In this document: in pieces, positions 39,127-48,756 of the stretch
How positions within the stretch are numbered: position 1 is the first letter of the stretch
How the letters are laid out: every line of letters begins with the position of its first letter
Assembly: GCF_016427505.1 (NCBI RefSeq)
Contig: NZ_JAELXS010000009.1
Coordinates: 101,634 to 165,633, forward strand
Length of the DNA: 64,000 nucleotides
Reading direction: 5' to 3'
Origin: Sphingomonas mollis
GTDB taxonomy: Bacteria; Pseudomonadota; Alphaproteobacteria; Sphingomonadales; Sphingomonadaceae
The notes under the pieces: generated by a model
Told to the model about the DNA's origin: nothing
What the model saw: only the letters and a program-made list of their open reading frames with translations
The model's database searches: none
Position numbers and translations under genes: made by a program

Positions 39127-39169
39127 CGACCGCAAACGATCAAGCCGTCCCCCCGTATCCGGCGGGATG

Positions 39170-40123
39170 CTAGATCGTTTCAGGAACCGGCGTGATCGGC
39201 TTCCCGCCATCGAACCAGGCGACGAGATTATCGACCACCAATTGCCCCATCGCTGCCCGCGTCTTTATCGACGCCGAGCCGATATGCGGCAGCACCACGA
39301 CATTGGGGAGCGTCAGCAGCACCTCGGGCACCTGCGGCTCGTCCTCGAACACGTCGAGTCCTGCCGCCAGGATCGTGCCGGATCGAAGCGCGGCGATGAG
39401 CGCCGCTTCGTCGACGACGCTGCCGCGCGCGACATTGATAATCACGCCGTCAGGGCCGAGGTCCGTCAGGACATCGGCATCGACAAGATGCCTCGTTGCA
39501 GCGCCACCGGGTACGATGGCGATCAGGACGTCGCACGCCGTCGCCAGCGCAACCGGGGTATCGTGATAGTCGTAATCGACATCGGCCTGTCTGGAACGGC
39601 CATGATAGGCGATCTCCACGCCGAACCCGTCGAGCCGTCGCGCCACCGCCTTGCCGATCGCGCCCAGCCCGAGAATGCCGATTCGCCGTCCGCGCAGGGT
39701 CGGGGAAAGCGGGAAAGCACCCGATGGCCATAACCCCTCCCGCACATATCGTTCAACCTGCGGGATACACCGGATCGTCGCCAGCAACAGGCCCAGGGTC
39801 AGGTCGGCCACCTCCTCATCGAGGACGCCCGGCGTGTTGGTGACCATGATTCCAAGTGCCGCAGCCGCCCGCGCATCGACATTGTCATAACCTACGCCGA
39901 AATTGGCGACGATCTCCAACGCGGGAAGGCGGTCGAACAGCACATCGTCGATCCGTCCGGCCAGCGTGCTTACCGCCAGTCCCTGAATATGGGGGCCGAC
40001 AGAGTTCATAAACTCGCCGGTATCAGGCTGCTCCCACAAACGGTGAAGCACGAAGCGGTCGTCGAGCGCAGAGATTACTTCGGGCGACATCGGCGCAGGC
40101 ATCAGGATATCGGGTTTCGGCAT
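39170..40123 (-). CDS. D-2-hydroxyacid dehydrogenase (glyoxylate/hydroxypyruvate reductase-like)
   Basis: 317 residues. NAD(P)-binding GILGLGAIGKAVARRL, catalytic Arg in INVARGSVVDE, Glu in LDVFEDEP and His in VLPHIGSA. The ITNTPG-like motif is MVTNTPGVLDEEVADL. Reduces glyoxylate or hydroxypyruvate with NAD(P)H. Same strand as the downstream hydrolase gene with a 43-bp gap. Confidence 0.92.
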   Translation of the reverse strand: MPKPDILMPAPMSPEVISALDDRFVLHRLWEQPDTGEFMNSVGPHIQGLAVSTLAGRIDDVLFDRLPALEIVANFGVGYDNVDARAAAALGIMVTNTPGVLDEEVADLTLGLLLATIRCIPQVERYVREGLWPSGAFPLSPTLRGRRIGILGLGAIGKAVARRLDGFGVEIAYHGRSRQADVDYDYHDTPVALATACDVLIAIVPGGAATRHLVDADVLTDLGPDGVIINVARGSVVDEAALIAALRSGTILAAGLDVFEDEPQVPEVLLTLPNVVVLPHIGSASIKTRAAMGQLVVDNLVAWFDGGKPITPVPETI

Positions 40124-40201
40124 GTCACTTAGCTATCATATTTCAGCGGGATATCCGGCCTCTGTGAAAGCCTTGCGTCGGATTTTCGCCAGGCGGAGCC
40201 G

Positions 40202-41173
40202 TCATCCGTTCGTTGTTGCGCCCGGTTGGCCGCTACCATCGGTGGACTCCGCCACCCTTTCGGGACGGACATAGATCGAGGATATCTCGGGAAATTCTTC
40301 GCGCAGGCTCTGCTCGATCTTTCCGATCAATGCCTCGCCCTGTCCCATGGTCAGGTCGTCGTCGAAGTCGGCGCTGATCGCCACGAACACCGCCTCCGGC
40401 GCTGTGTGAATGGTCCTGACGTGATTGACCGCCGTCACGCCATCGCTGGCCGCGACCATCGATCGGACCCGCTCCACTACATCCGGATCGGCCCGCTCGC
40501 CGATCAGCAGGCCCTTGGCTTCGCGAGCCAGCAATGCGGCCACGGCGGCCAGGATCGCACCGATGACGAGGGAAGCGACACCATCGATCCGGGGTTCGAG
40601 CCATCGATGGCTTGCCCAGATGCCGATCGCCGCGACCAGAAGGCCGGCCAATGCCGCAGAATCCTCGAATAGAACGATGAAGCTGGCCGGGTCTTTCGAT
40701 GCCTTTACAGCATCCCACCAGCCGACTTCGCCTTTGGTCCGGGCAAATTCCCGTACGGCGATCGTCCACGAACTGCCTTCCAAAAGGAACGCGATGCCGA
40801 GAACCACGTAGTTGACCGTCGGATCACGTAAGGGTTCAGGGGATCGGATGTGCAGCCATCCCTCATAGAACGAAATCCCGGCACCCAGTGCGAAGACGAG
40901 GATAGCCACGACGAACGCCCAGAAATAAAGCTCCCGGCCATAGCCGAACGGATGTTGGACGTCCGCCGGCCGTTTGGCCCGCCGCTGTCCGTAAAGCAGC
41001 AATATCTGGTTGCCGCTATCGACCAGGGAATGAAATCCTTCGCTCAGCATCGAGGAAGAACCGGTCAGACCAGCTGCGATGAACTTGGCGATCGCTATCC
41101 CGACATTGGCGAACAGCGCACCGAACAGCACGATATTCGATCGGATGGTCTTGCCGATGGTGGCGCCGGCCAT
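40202..41173 (-). CDS. Cation diffusion facilitator (CDF) transporter
   Basis: 323 residues. Five to six membrane segments with a metal-site motif in the second (SMLSEGFHSLVDSGNQ, His-x3-Asp). The cytoplasmic C-terminal domain with DDDLTMGQGEALIGKIEQSL matches CDF tails. Likely exports zinc, iron or manganese. A longer loop (RSPEPLRDPTVNYVVLG) places it in the CDF branch often annotated as Fe/Zn transporters of rhizobia and sphingomonads. Confidence 0.9.
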   Translation of the reverse strand: MAGATIGKTIRSNIVLFGALFANVGIAIAKFIAAGLTGSSSMLSEGFHSLVDSGNQILLLYGQRRAKRPADVQHPFGYGRELYFWAFVVAILVFALGAGISFYEGWLHIRSPEPLRDPTVNYVVLGIAFLLEGSSWTIAVREFARTKGEVGWWDAVKASKDPASFIVLFEDSAALAGLLVAAIGIWASHRWLEPRIDGVASLVIGAILAAVAALLAREAKGLLIGERADPDVVERVRSMVAASDGVTAVNHVRTIHTAPEAVFVAISADFDDDLTMGQGEALIGKIEQSLREEFPEISSIYVRPERVAESTDGSGQPGATTNG

Positions 41174-41527
41174 GTCTGTCCTGTCTGTGCTGAACCCATC
41201 ATGCGCGTCGTCGGGACGCCCATGGTATGAACGCGGTCCTAGGCGATCGGCGAGAGAATCGAAAACATTCTATCCAACCACCGCCCATCATCTGTCAGAA
41301 TCAGCGTGGATACGATGCCGAATCTGGCTGCCGACGCATTCCACTCACGGAAAATCGTAGTGGAAGAACGAGATGGGCACCCGGAATCGATAAAAGTCGG
41401 TTCCATTCTACCTGTGGGCCAGCGTTAGGGGCAGGGTAAATCTTGATTACTCGCCATACCTCGGTACAGGAACCCCAGCGATAACGGCGGCCGTGAGGCT
41501 GCTCACACACCCGAGAGTTAAGTCGAT
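41174..41527. other. 354-bp intergenic region before rpsU
   Basis: No credible gene. Short frames here lack a ribosome site. The segment holds the divergent promoters for the CDF and rpsU genes, but I cannot fix -35/-10 boxes with confidence. Confidence 0.5.
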
Positions 41528-41728
41528 ATGCAAATCATCGTCCGCGACAACAATGTCGATCAGGCCCTGCGCGCGCTCAAGAAGAAGCTGCAGCGGGAAG
41601 GCGTCTATCGCGAAATGAAGCTGCGTCGGCATTACGAAAAGCCGTCGGAGAAGCGCGCGCGTCAGCACGCCGCCGCCATCAGCCGCGCCCGCAAGGCCGA
41701 TCGGAAGCGCGCCGAACGCGACAAGTGA
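41528..41728 (+). CDS. rpsU: 30S ribosomal protein S21
   Basis: 66 residues, all basic. [40 protein letters not shown] and a C-terminal Ala/Arg/Lys helix are typical of alphaproteobacterial S21. Binds the 3' region of 16S rRNA and helps initiation. Stands alone, as is usual in this group. Confidence 0.96.
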   Translation: MQIIVRDNNVDQALRALKKKLQREGVYREMKLRRHYEKPSEKRARQHAAAISRARKADRKRAERDK

Positions 41729-42239
41729 TCGCTGCTGCCGGGCGATCCGTTTAAGCGGCATTCGGAAATCGAGTAGCCGACCAGCATGGGTCGAACCTTC
41801 TCTCCGAAGACGATACGGCATTCGCCGGAGCGATCGTCGAAGAGTTGCGTGGCTTCGCCCATGCCGTGACGATCGCCGAAGATCCTGGTCCGCCTCGACG
41901 GCAGCGGCGGACCAGCCATACGATCCGGCTATCCCGGATCGCATGCTTCTGCGGATCGAGCGCATTCGGTGATTCGACATCTGAGTGAAAGCGACATCGC
42001 CATGGCGTTGACGATAACCTGAATCTGCTCTGGCTCCATCGTACCGGTCAATGCCGTATAGCTCGTGCCGGGCAAACGATACGCGCAGTGCGGCTTGAGC
42101 GCCAGCGAGGCAATCACTGGGGTTCGCAATCAGCAGGTGGCTAAGAGCAAGGCGCTGGCATCATAGCCGTCGTCATAGCTGAAATAAGTCAGCGTCCCAC
42201 GGACCTGTTCGATCTGCGCCGTCACCTCGAACATCGCAA
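41729..42239. other. Unresolved 0.5-kb region with broken minus-strand frames
   Basis: No intact gene. Minus-strand pieces with protein-like composition occur at 41662-41919 (GDRHGMGEATQLFDDRSG and CRIVFGEKVRPMLVGYSI), 41929-42129 (MEPEQIQVIVNAMAMSLSLR) and 42133-42231 (FEVTAQIEQVRGTLTYFSYD). They may be decayed genes flanking the IS630 remnant. No family recognised. Confidence 0.35.
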
Positions 42240-42833
42240 CCGACGATCTCCAAAGGAAGCAACCTGAGGATTTTCGACCGGCGTGCGACCACCGCGGTCG
42301 TGGCGAAGTGCTGCGAGGACGGTGAGCGTACGCCAATGACCGTGCGGCACATTGCCGATGAGCGGGCGTTCTCGTGCGCACCAACCGGGTAGTCGGGTCA
42401 TACTTGTCTTGGCCCAGATCTTGTCGATGAAGACAAAGCGGCGCGGATCAATCCGGCCCTGATACCTGCGCCATTGCGCGGGCGATCAGCGTTTTTTTGA
42501 CCGTCACCCCGCTTCGCGCACGATCCGCCACACCGAACCATAGCTCGTCACCATGCCGCGCTCGCCCAGTTCCGCCACCAACGCACGCAGCGTCACGTCC
42601 GGCGTGGTCGCCGGTCGCTCCAGCAGCCACGCACGCTCGCGCTCAAGCGAACGCGGCTGCTAGCGTGCTAATGGCCGGGCCGCAGCACTGCCCGTCGCCC
42701 AAAGGCGTTGCGACCACTTCACTGCACTCGATACGCTGACCCCGAAGAGTTCAGCCGTTGCACGGAACGACCGGCCACCCAGAACCGAGGCCGCTACCCG
42801 CTCACGCAAATCATCCGAATAAGCTCGACCCAT
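42240..42833 (-). pseudogene. IS630-family transposase remnant
   Basis: From ATG 42833 the minus strand reads [40 protein letters not shown], then a TAG near 42660, ERAWLLERPATTPDVTLRAL and MVTSYGSVWRIVREAG, a second stop and shift, then FVFIDKIWAKTSMTRLPGW and PHGHWRTLTVLAALRHDRGG. These are the HTH and DDE parts of an IS630-type transposase with stops, frameshifts and an internal deletion of the middle. Inactive. No clear terminal repeats were resolved. Confidence 0.85.
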
Positions 42834-42964
42834 ACTGCCGACCTCTACATGGCCAGCTGCTCGAACCAGAATTCCTGCGCCTTGTGAATCCTCTTCGATT
42901 CAGACCAGCCGACCCAGACTCCAGCAAACGTTGACACCTGCCGTCTGGTCGCGAACAGAACGGC

Positions 42965-43138
42965 ATGTCCTCTACCCCACCCCGCCACGTCGCCCTCACG
43001 ACGGAATTCGAATCGTACATGAAGGCGGAGGTGATCACTGGACGGTACAGCACTTCCGGTGAGGTCGCGCACTCTTCCCTGCGCCTGATGATCGCCCGTA
43101 ACGAGGCTCGCCTAGACGGAGAGCCGTGTCGTGGTTGA
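42965..43138 (+). CDS. ParD-like antitoxin, orphan small gene
   Basis: 57 residues, ATG at 42965 to TGA at 43138. The sequence RHVALTTEFESYMKAEVITG, then RYSTSGEVAHSSLRLMIARN and EARLDGE, matches the ribbon-helix-helix CC2985/ParD family: the GRYSTS-EV turn and R-LRLMI helix are diagnostic. It is shorter than usual (about 80) because the C-terminal toxin-binding tail is cut, and no ParE toxin follows. It overlaps the histidine kinase start by 8 bp. No strong ribosome site. May be a decayed half of a toxin-antitoxin pair or a small stand-alone regulator. Confidence 0.6.
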   Translation: MSSTPPRHVALTTEFESYMKAEVITGRYSTSGEVAHSSLRLMIARNEARLDGEPCRG

Positions 43139-46010
43139 CGCAACCACCGCGCGCGAACAGGAACGGCTTGCCGCATTGGCGCGATACGAGGTGCTGGATA
43201 CGCCTCGGGAGCAATCTTTTGACGAACTTGCGGCGCTGACAGCACGGCTCTGCGATGCACCGATCGCGGTCGTCAATCTGATCGGCGATGGGCGTCAATT
43301 CTTCAAGGCGGAAGTCGGGCTGGGCGTACGCGAGACGCCACTGGAAAGCTCGTTCTGCGTCAAGGCGCTGCTTGAGGACGAATTTCTCGTGGTGCCGGAC
43401 CTGACGCTGGATACCCGGTTCGAGTACAATCCGCTGGTAACCGGCGATCCACATATCCGCTCCTACGCAGGCGCGTTGCTGAAGACCGAAGACGGACTGC
43501 CGATCGGGACGCTGTGTGTACTGGACTATCGCCCGCGGCCCTTCACGGCGCTCCAGCAGGACACGCTGCAAGTGCTGGCGCGGCAGGTCATGTCGCTGCT
43601 CGACCTGCGTCGCACGGTACAGGAACGCGATCAGCGCTCGCTCAGCTCTCGCGCGAGCGAGAAGGCGCTGGCGCTGACACGCATCGAGCTTGTCGACAGT
43701 GAAGCCCGGTTCCGCAACATGGCCGATCATGCGCCCGTGATGATGTGGGTGACCGACCCGGAAGGCAATTGCACGTACCTTAACCGCCAATGGTATGACT
43801 TTACCGGCCAGACACCCGAGGAGGCGGCCGGTCTGGGCTGGCTTGACGTCACGCATCCGGACGACAAGGCAGCGGCAGGCCGGATCTTCCTCGATGCGAA
43901 TACTCGACAGGAGCCTTTCCGCCTCGAGTATCGCTTGCGTCGTGCAGATGGCACATACCGTTGGGCGATCGATGCAGCCTCTCCGCGGTTCGGACCTCGG
44001 GCCGAATTCCTGGGCTATATCGGTTCCGTCATCGACATAGCAGATCGTCGCGAGGCGGAGGACGCGCTTCGTGGCGCGAACGCGCTTCTATCAGCCGTGA
44101 TGGAAGCCGTACCCGGCGTGGTCTATGCCAAGGACCGTGCGGGGCGGATGTTGGCTGCCAACCGCGGCACCGCCGATCTGGTTGGCAAGGCCCTGGATAG
44201 AATCATCGGGCGAACCGATCGCGAATTTCTCGACGATCAAACTCAGGCCGAGATCGTCATGGCGAATGACGAGCGGGTGATGACCGAGCAGATCACGGAG
44301 GTCGTAGAGGAAGAAGTCAGCCTTCCCGATGGTACCTGCGTGACCTGGCTCTCGACCAAATCACCGTTCCGGGACGCCAATGGTACCGTGAACGGCCTGG
44401 TCGGCTCATCGATCGACATCACGGAACGCAAGCGCGCGGAACTCGAACTCCAGCGGCTCAATGAGACGCTTGAGGACGAGGTCGCCGAACGGACCGCGGA
44501 GCGCGACCGGATCTGGGAGACATCACCCGATCTCATGCTCGTGATCGATTTTGCGGGCGTCATCAGACGCGTCAATCCTGCCTGGACGACCATGCTGGGG
44601 TACGCCTCGGGCGAGCTTATCGGACATCACGTCAACGAGTTCGTGATGTCCGATGATCACAACCGGACAACCGACGCCTATGAGTTCGCTGCAGACGGCG
44701 GGCGTCCGGCCATAGTCAATCGTTACCACCACAAAGATGGCTCATTACGGTGGCTTTCCTGGGTCGCCGTGCCCGCTGGCGACATGACCTATGCGACAGG
44801 TCGCGATATCACAGCCGAGAAGGAGCAGGCGGAGGCGCTGAGGAAGACCGAGGAGCAACTGCGTCAGGCGCAGAAGATGGAAGCGGTCGGTCAACTGACC
44901 GGCGGGCTGGCCCATGACTTCAACAATCTGCTGACCGGTATGATGGGCAATCTGGAACTGCTCCAGCTTCGCGTGGCGCGAGGACGGCTCGATGATCTCG
45001 ACCGCTTCATCAATGCCGCACAGGGCGCTGGTCGACGTGCTGCATCGCTGACACAGCGCCTTCTGGCGTTTTCGCGCCGCCAGACGCTCGACCCCAAGCC
45101 CACCGATGTTAACCGGCTGATCATTGGTTTCGAGGAAATGCTGCACCGGACAGTCGGGGCGACGGTCGACATCGAAATCGTCGGCGCTGCCGGTCTTTGG
45201 CTGGCGGATATCGACGCGCCGCAACTCGAGAACGCAGTCCTCAACCTTTGCATCAACGGCCGTGACGCGATGCCTGAAGGAGGCAAGCTGACGATCGAAA
45301 CTGCAAACAAGTGGGTCGATGACCGCATAGGAAGGGAGCGCGATCTGCCACCGGGGCAGTATATCTCGATCTGCGTGACCGACACAGGCACGGGCATGAC
45401 GCCGGAGACGATCGAGCGCGCGTTCGAACCCTTTTATACGACCAAGCCGATCGGTCAGGGCACAGGCCTCGGCCTTTCAATGATTTATGGTTTCGCCAGG
45501 CAGTCCGGCGGACAGGTTCGAATTTACTCCGAGATAGGACAAGGCACGACGGTGTGCATTTACCTGCCACGCCATCATGGCGACGCCGCTGAGATACTCG
45601 AGGAAGGCGCAACCGGGCTTTCCGCGAGTGGCAATGCCCAGACCGTGCTCGTTGTCGATGACGAGGCGACCATCCGCCATCTCATCGACGAGGTACTCGA
45701 CGATCTGGGATACACCGTGATTGGCGCAGCCGATGGGGCGGCGGGAATCAAGGTGCTTCAGTCCGGAGCCAGGATCGAGCTGCTCATAACGGATGTCGGT
45801 TTGCCCAACGGTATGAACGGCCGACAGGTTGCCGATGCCGCTCGCGTTTTGCGGCCCGGCCTGAAGGTGCTGTTCATCACAGGCTTTGCCGAGAATGCCG
45901 CAGTTGGTAACGGCCATATGGAACCAGGCATGGAACTGCTGACCAAGCCGTTCACTCTCGAAGCCCTCTCTACGAAAGTGGCTCAGATGCTGCGAGCTAA
46001 CTCCGAGTAG
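43131..46010 (+). CDS. Hybrid sensor histidine kinase (GAF-PAS3-HisKA-HATPase-REC)
   Basis: 959 residues from GTG 43131. GAF about residues 20-165 (RYEVLDTPREQSFDELAALT, SFCVKALLEDEFLVVPDL); PAS 190-310 (MWVTDPEGNCTYLNRQWYDF), 320-435 (GVVYAKDRAGRMLAANRGTA) and 460-560 (SPDLMLVIDFAGVIRRVNPA); phospho-acceptor His in GGLAHDFNNLLTGMMGN; ATPase boxes NLCINGRDAMPEGG, DTGTGMTPETIERAFEPFYT and GTGLGLSMIYGFARQSGG; receiver domain with LVVDDEA, phospho-Asp in LLITDVGLPNG and Lys in LTKPFT. No membrane segment, so it is a cytoplasmic multi-input sensor. The FixL/BaeS-like phosphorelay output is not in the window. Confidence 0.93.
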   Translation: MVDATTAREQERLAALARYEVLDTPREQSFDELAALTARLCDAPIAVVNLIGDGRQFFKAEVGLGVRETPLESSFCVKALLEDEFLVVPDLTLDTRFEYNPLVTGDPHIRSYAGALLKTEDGLPIGTLCVLDYRPRPFTALQQDTLQVLARQVMSLLDLRRTVQERDQRSLSSRASEKALALTRIELVDSEARFRNMADHAPVMMWVTDPEGNCTYLNRQWYDFTGQTPEEAAGLGWLDVTHPDDKAAAGRIFLDANTRQEPFRLEYRLRRADGTYRWAIDAASPRFGPRAEFLGYIGSVIDIADRREAEDALRGANALLSAVMEAVPGVVYAKDRAGRMLAANRGTADLVGKALDRIIGRTDREFLDDQTQAEIVMANDERVMTEQITEVVEEEVSLPDGTCVTWLSTKSPFRDANGTVNGLVGSSIDITERKRAELELQRLNETLEDEVAERTAERDRIWETSPDLMLVIDFAGVIRRVNPAWTTMLGYASGELIGHHVNEFVMSDDHNRTTDAYEFAADGGRPAIVNRYHHKDGSLRWLSWVAVPAGDMTYATGRDITAEKEQAEALRKTEEQLRQAQKMEAVGQLTGGLAHDFNNLLTGMMGNLELLQLRVARGRLDDLDRFINAAQGAGRRAASLTQRLLAFSRRQTLDPKPTDVNRLIIGFEEMLHRTVGATVDIEIVGAAGLWLADIDAPQLENAVLNLCINGRDAMPEGGKLTIETANKWVDDRIGRERDLPPGQYISICVTDTGTGMTPETIERAFEPFYTTKPIGQGTGLGLSMIYGFARQSGGQVRIYSEIGQGTTVCIYLPRHHGDAAEILEEGATGLSASGNAQTVLVVDDEATIRHLIDEVLDDLGYTVIGAADGAAGIKVLQSGARIELLITDVGLPNGMNGRQVADAARVLRPGLKVLFITGFAENAAVGNGHMEPGMELLTKPFTLEALSTKVAQMLRANSE

Positions 46011-46079
46011 CGTCGTTCGGGACGGTTGGCAGGCAAGGCCGGCTGGAACCCCGAAATGCGCGCGGCGGCAATAACATGC

Positions 46080-46300
46080 CGCCGCCCGCGTGTCATGCTG
46101 CTCACCGAAGGGCAGATGGGCGACGACAAGGGCGCCGCGCTCATGTTCGACGCGATGCCGTCCGCTCCAGTTCTGCTCGCGGATCGGGCTGTGACGCCGA
46201 TTGGTTTCGCCACGCGCTTGCTGCGCGGCACCACCGCCTGCACCCCGTCACGCAAAGGGCGCAAGGCACCGATCCCGCATGACTGGCTCCGATCAATGGG
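46080..46300 (+). pseudogene. IS5-family transposase fragment
   Basis: In one frame VMLLTEGQMGDDKGAALMFD, then after a shift CDADWFRHALAARHH, then RKGRKAPIPHDW: the DDE core of an IS5-group transposase with its reading frame broken twice. Both ends are missing. It fills the space between the histidine kinase and pelF, so it marks the edge of the Pel-like locus. Confidence 0.75.
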
Positions 46301-46309
46301 TCCTGAGCC

Positions 46310-47791
46310 TTAGACTTGCTGCGAAAACAGTTGATCCGGCAGATACAGCTGCCGATATCGGGCGATGACTGACGTCTGGTCGTAGTCGCGCTTCACCCGA
46401 TCGTGCAGCGACTTCCCCAAGACTACGCGGCGGGCGGGGTCGGCGAGCAGGCTGATGATCGCCTTGCCCGTTGCTTCGGGATCGACCAGCGGCGTGATGA
46501 TACCGCCATACGCATCGTCGCCTTGCGCGCCTTCCAGCATTTCCCGGCAACTGCCGACATCGGGTGCGACCACGGGGATGCCGAACGCCCCTGCTTCGAG
46601 GATCACGAGCGGCTGCGCTTCGGACAGGCTGGTGAGGACGACGATGTCGATCCGCGGCAGCCATTCGTCGACCCGGACCCGCCCGGTGAAGCGGATCACC
46701 TTGTCCATTCCCATCGCGGTCACGAGCGCGCGGCATTCGTCATAGTAGTCGCCGTCCTCATCCAGCGGACCGAGGACGGCGAACTCGGCGGTCGGGCAGG
46801 CGCGATGGGCGATCGCGGCGGCGCGAATGAAGGTCTTGATGTCCTTGATCGGCACCACCCGTCCGATCAGCGCGACCAGCGGCTTTTCAGGGTTCTGCGC
46901 CACGGGGATATTCACGAATCGATCGAGGTAGATACCGTTGGGAATGACCCGCAGCCGTTCCGGCGCGGCGCCCAGTCGCGCCTGCACGGCATTGTTGGCT
47001 GCATAGAGCGCGATGATCGGATCGCAGTGATCGTAACACAACCGGGCATAGTTGCGGAACGCGCGCCGCCATAACTCGCGCAGGCCCGGCACGTCGGCAT
47101 CGAGCGTCAGTCCCTGCCCCGCATGCGATCCGATCCAGTCGGCCATCATGATCTCGATCTGCCGTTCGAGCAGATAGATGCCATGTTCGGTAATCATCGC
47201 CGGCGCCCGGTGCTCGATCACTGCGCGTGCCGCGATCAGGCCAGCAAAACCGGTCGAGATCGTGTGATAGCGCGCCGCGATCGGCAGCGGGGTCAGCAAC
47301 GCCGCGAGCAGTCCGCCGAGCAGCGTCCGCGTCGCCCAGAACACGTGGTGGAACGAGGCCGATGGCATCGCGCGTTCGGCATAGGCGACGATCGCCTGGA
47401 ACAGCACGGGATGCGTCAGCAACTCCGCCGGGGTCCATGGCTCCCGGCTGGCGGTGAGCGCGGCGAACAGGGCCGCGAGTGGCGGTTCGCCTTCCTCTCC
47501 GAGAAAGGCGAGCAGCATCCCGGCGATCGCCGCGACATCCGCCGGGCGGCGGCGGCGGGGCACCACGTCCAATCCCGGCGCCAGCGAGACTTCGGTGACG
47601 GACACGACATTGGCGGGGGGTTCGAGCCGCCAAGGCATCGGCGTGGCATCCGGCTTGATCGCGACGATCGCGAACCGGCAATCGGGCAGGCCGCCGATCA
47701 GATCCTGCAACCAGTTTGCGACTCCGCCCACGACGTAAGGGTAGGCACCCTCGACGATCAGGCATACGTCGGCATGCGGCGAAACGGTCAA
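46310..47791 (-). CDS. pelF: PelF-like glycosyltransferase (GT4)
   Basis: 493 residues against about 507 in Pseudomonas. The start is TTG 47791, overlapping the pelE stop (TTGA); the open frame above it shadows pelE. Opens with ADVCLIVEGAYPYVVGGVAN, the PelF hallmark of a nucleotide-sugar GT-B enzyme; the C-terminal half has VIPNGIYLDRF, LIGRVVPIKDIKTFIRAA and EAQPLVILEAGAFGIPVVAP with the E-x7-E motif of GT4. Cytoplasmic polymerase of the Pel polymer, working with PelD, PelE and PelG at the inner membrane. Confidence 0.9.
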   Translation of the reverse strand: MTVSPHADVCLIVEGAYPYVVGGVANWLQDLIGGLPDCRFAIVAIKPDATPMPWRLEPPANVVSVTEVSLAPGLDVVPRRRRPADVAAIAGMLLAFLGEEGEPPLAALFAALTASREPWTPAELLTHPVLFQAIVAYAERAMPSASFHHVFWATRTLLGGLLAALLTPLPIAARYHTISTGFAGLIAARAVIEHRAPAMITEHGIYLLERQIEIMMADWIGSHAGQGLTLDADVPGLRELWRRAFRNYARLCYDHCDPIIALYAANNAVQARLGAAPERLRVIPNGIYLDRFVNIPVAQNPEKPLVALIGRVVPIKDIKTFIRAAAIAHRACPTAEFAVLGPLDEDGDYYDECRALVTAMGMDKVIRFTGRVRVDEWLPRIDIVVLTSLSEAQPLVILEAGAFGIPVVAPDVGSCREMLEGAQGDDAYGGIITPLVDPEATGKAIISLLADPARRVVLGKSLHDRVKRDYDQTSVIARYRQLYLPDQLFSQQV

Positions 47792-48756
47792 GCGCGCGCG
47801 GCCCCGCGCCAGAACTGCACGACCTGATACAAGGGATCGGCCGGCGGCAACGCGGCGGCATCGGACATGGCGCATCGCCGGGCCAGCCCCTCCACGTCGC
47901 GCGCGCGGACCAGCAGGTCCAGCGCCGTCCTGAGCGGCAGGCGGGTCGGGTCCTTGCGACGGGGCCGCAAGCGGTGGAGCAATGCCTCCGCCGCCGCGAA
48001 ACGCTGATCGGGACGAGGCAGCACGGCCAGCGCCCCTTGCATTTCCTCCACCGCGTCGTTGCGCAGGCGGGCGCGGCCGGTTTCGGAAATCAGGACATCG
48101 TGTTCGCCGTGATCGGCCAGCAATTGCGCCAGTGCCAAGCGATCGTCGGGATGGCCGTGCATCGCCACGGCGCGTTCCAGCCGCCGCCGCCGCTGTAGCA
48201 GGATCTGGTTGGCCCGCGTCGCCGCCGATGCCGCCAGCGCCCGGATCGTCTGGTCGTCATCGATCAGGCCACGGGCAACGATGCTCGACAACCGCGATTC
48301 ATAGGAAGCGACGACGGTTTCGATCGCCATCTGCCGGTCCGCGATGCTGCCATGGCGGAACACCGATACCAGCGAGCCGAGCTGCGCTGGATCGGGCAGG
48401 TTGATGGCTTCGCCGCTGAGAGGCGCGATATGGATGGAGCGATCGTCGATCCAGGAATCGTCGTCCACCGGCTCCGGCAACGCCAGCCGCGCCGAATCCA
48501 GCGCCAGAAAACGGAGCGCCAGCACGGGCGTCGCAAGGCGGATCGCCAACAAGCCGATCGGCCCGAATGCCGCGCCCAGCCAAAGCATCCAGCCACCGAC
48601 CGTCCGCCAATCCGTCGATCGCCGTGCGATCAACAGGGCGGCCAGCGTAGCGGACACATGGATCGGCGCGAACAGCGGGTAGGTCGCCGGATGGAGCGAC
48701 GGCAGCGCCATCGCCATCACATCCACCAGCGACCAGAGGATCAGCGGTCGGATCAC
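47788..48756 (-). CDS. pelE: PelE-like membrane/TPR protein
   Basis: 322 residues (PelE of Pseudomonas is about 329). The GTG start at 48756 overlaps the pelD stop. Two membrane segments in the first 80 residues are followed by helical repeats of TPR type (RRLERAVAMHGHPDDRLALA, LLADHGEHD). Identity rests on length, layout and position between pelD and pelF, as the sequence itself is poorly conserved. Scaffolds the PelDEFG complex in the inner membrane. Confidence 0.75.
   Translation of the reverse strand: MIRPLILWSLVDVMAMALPSLHPATYPLFAPIHVSATLAALLIARRSTDWRTVGGWMLWLGAAFGPIGLLAIRLATPVLALRFLALDSARLALPEPVDDDSWIDDRSIHIAPLSGEAINLPDPAQLGSLVSVFRHGSIADRQMAIETVVASYESRLSSIVARGLIDDDQTIRALAASAATRANQILLQRRRRLERAVAMHGHPDDRLALAQLLADHGEHDVLISETGRARLRNDAVEEMQGALAVLPRPDQRFAAAEALLHRLRPRRKDPTRLPLRTALDLLVRARDVEGLARRCAMSDAAALPPADPLYQVVQFWRGAARA

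Noticed and set aside
46026..46313. 95-residue frame taken as an intact gene
   Set aside because: Only part resembles an IS5 transposase and the likeness moves to another frame, so it is a broken remnant.
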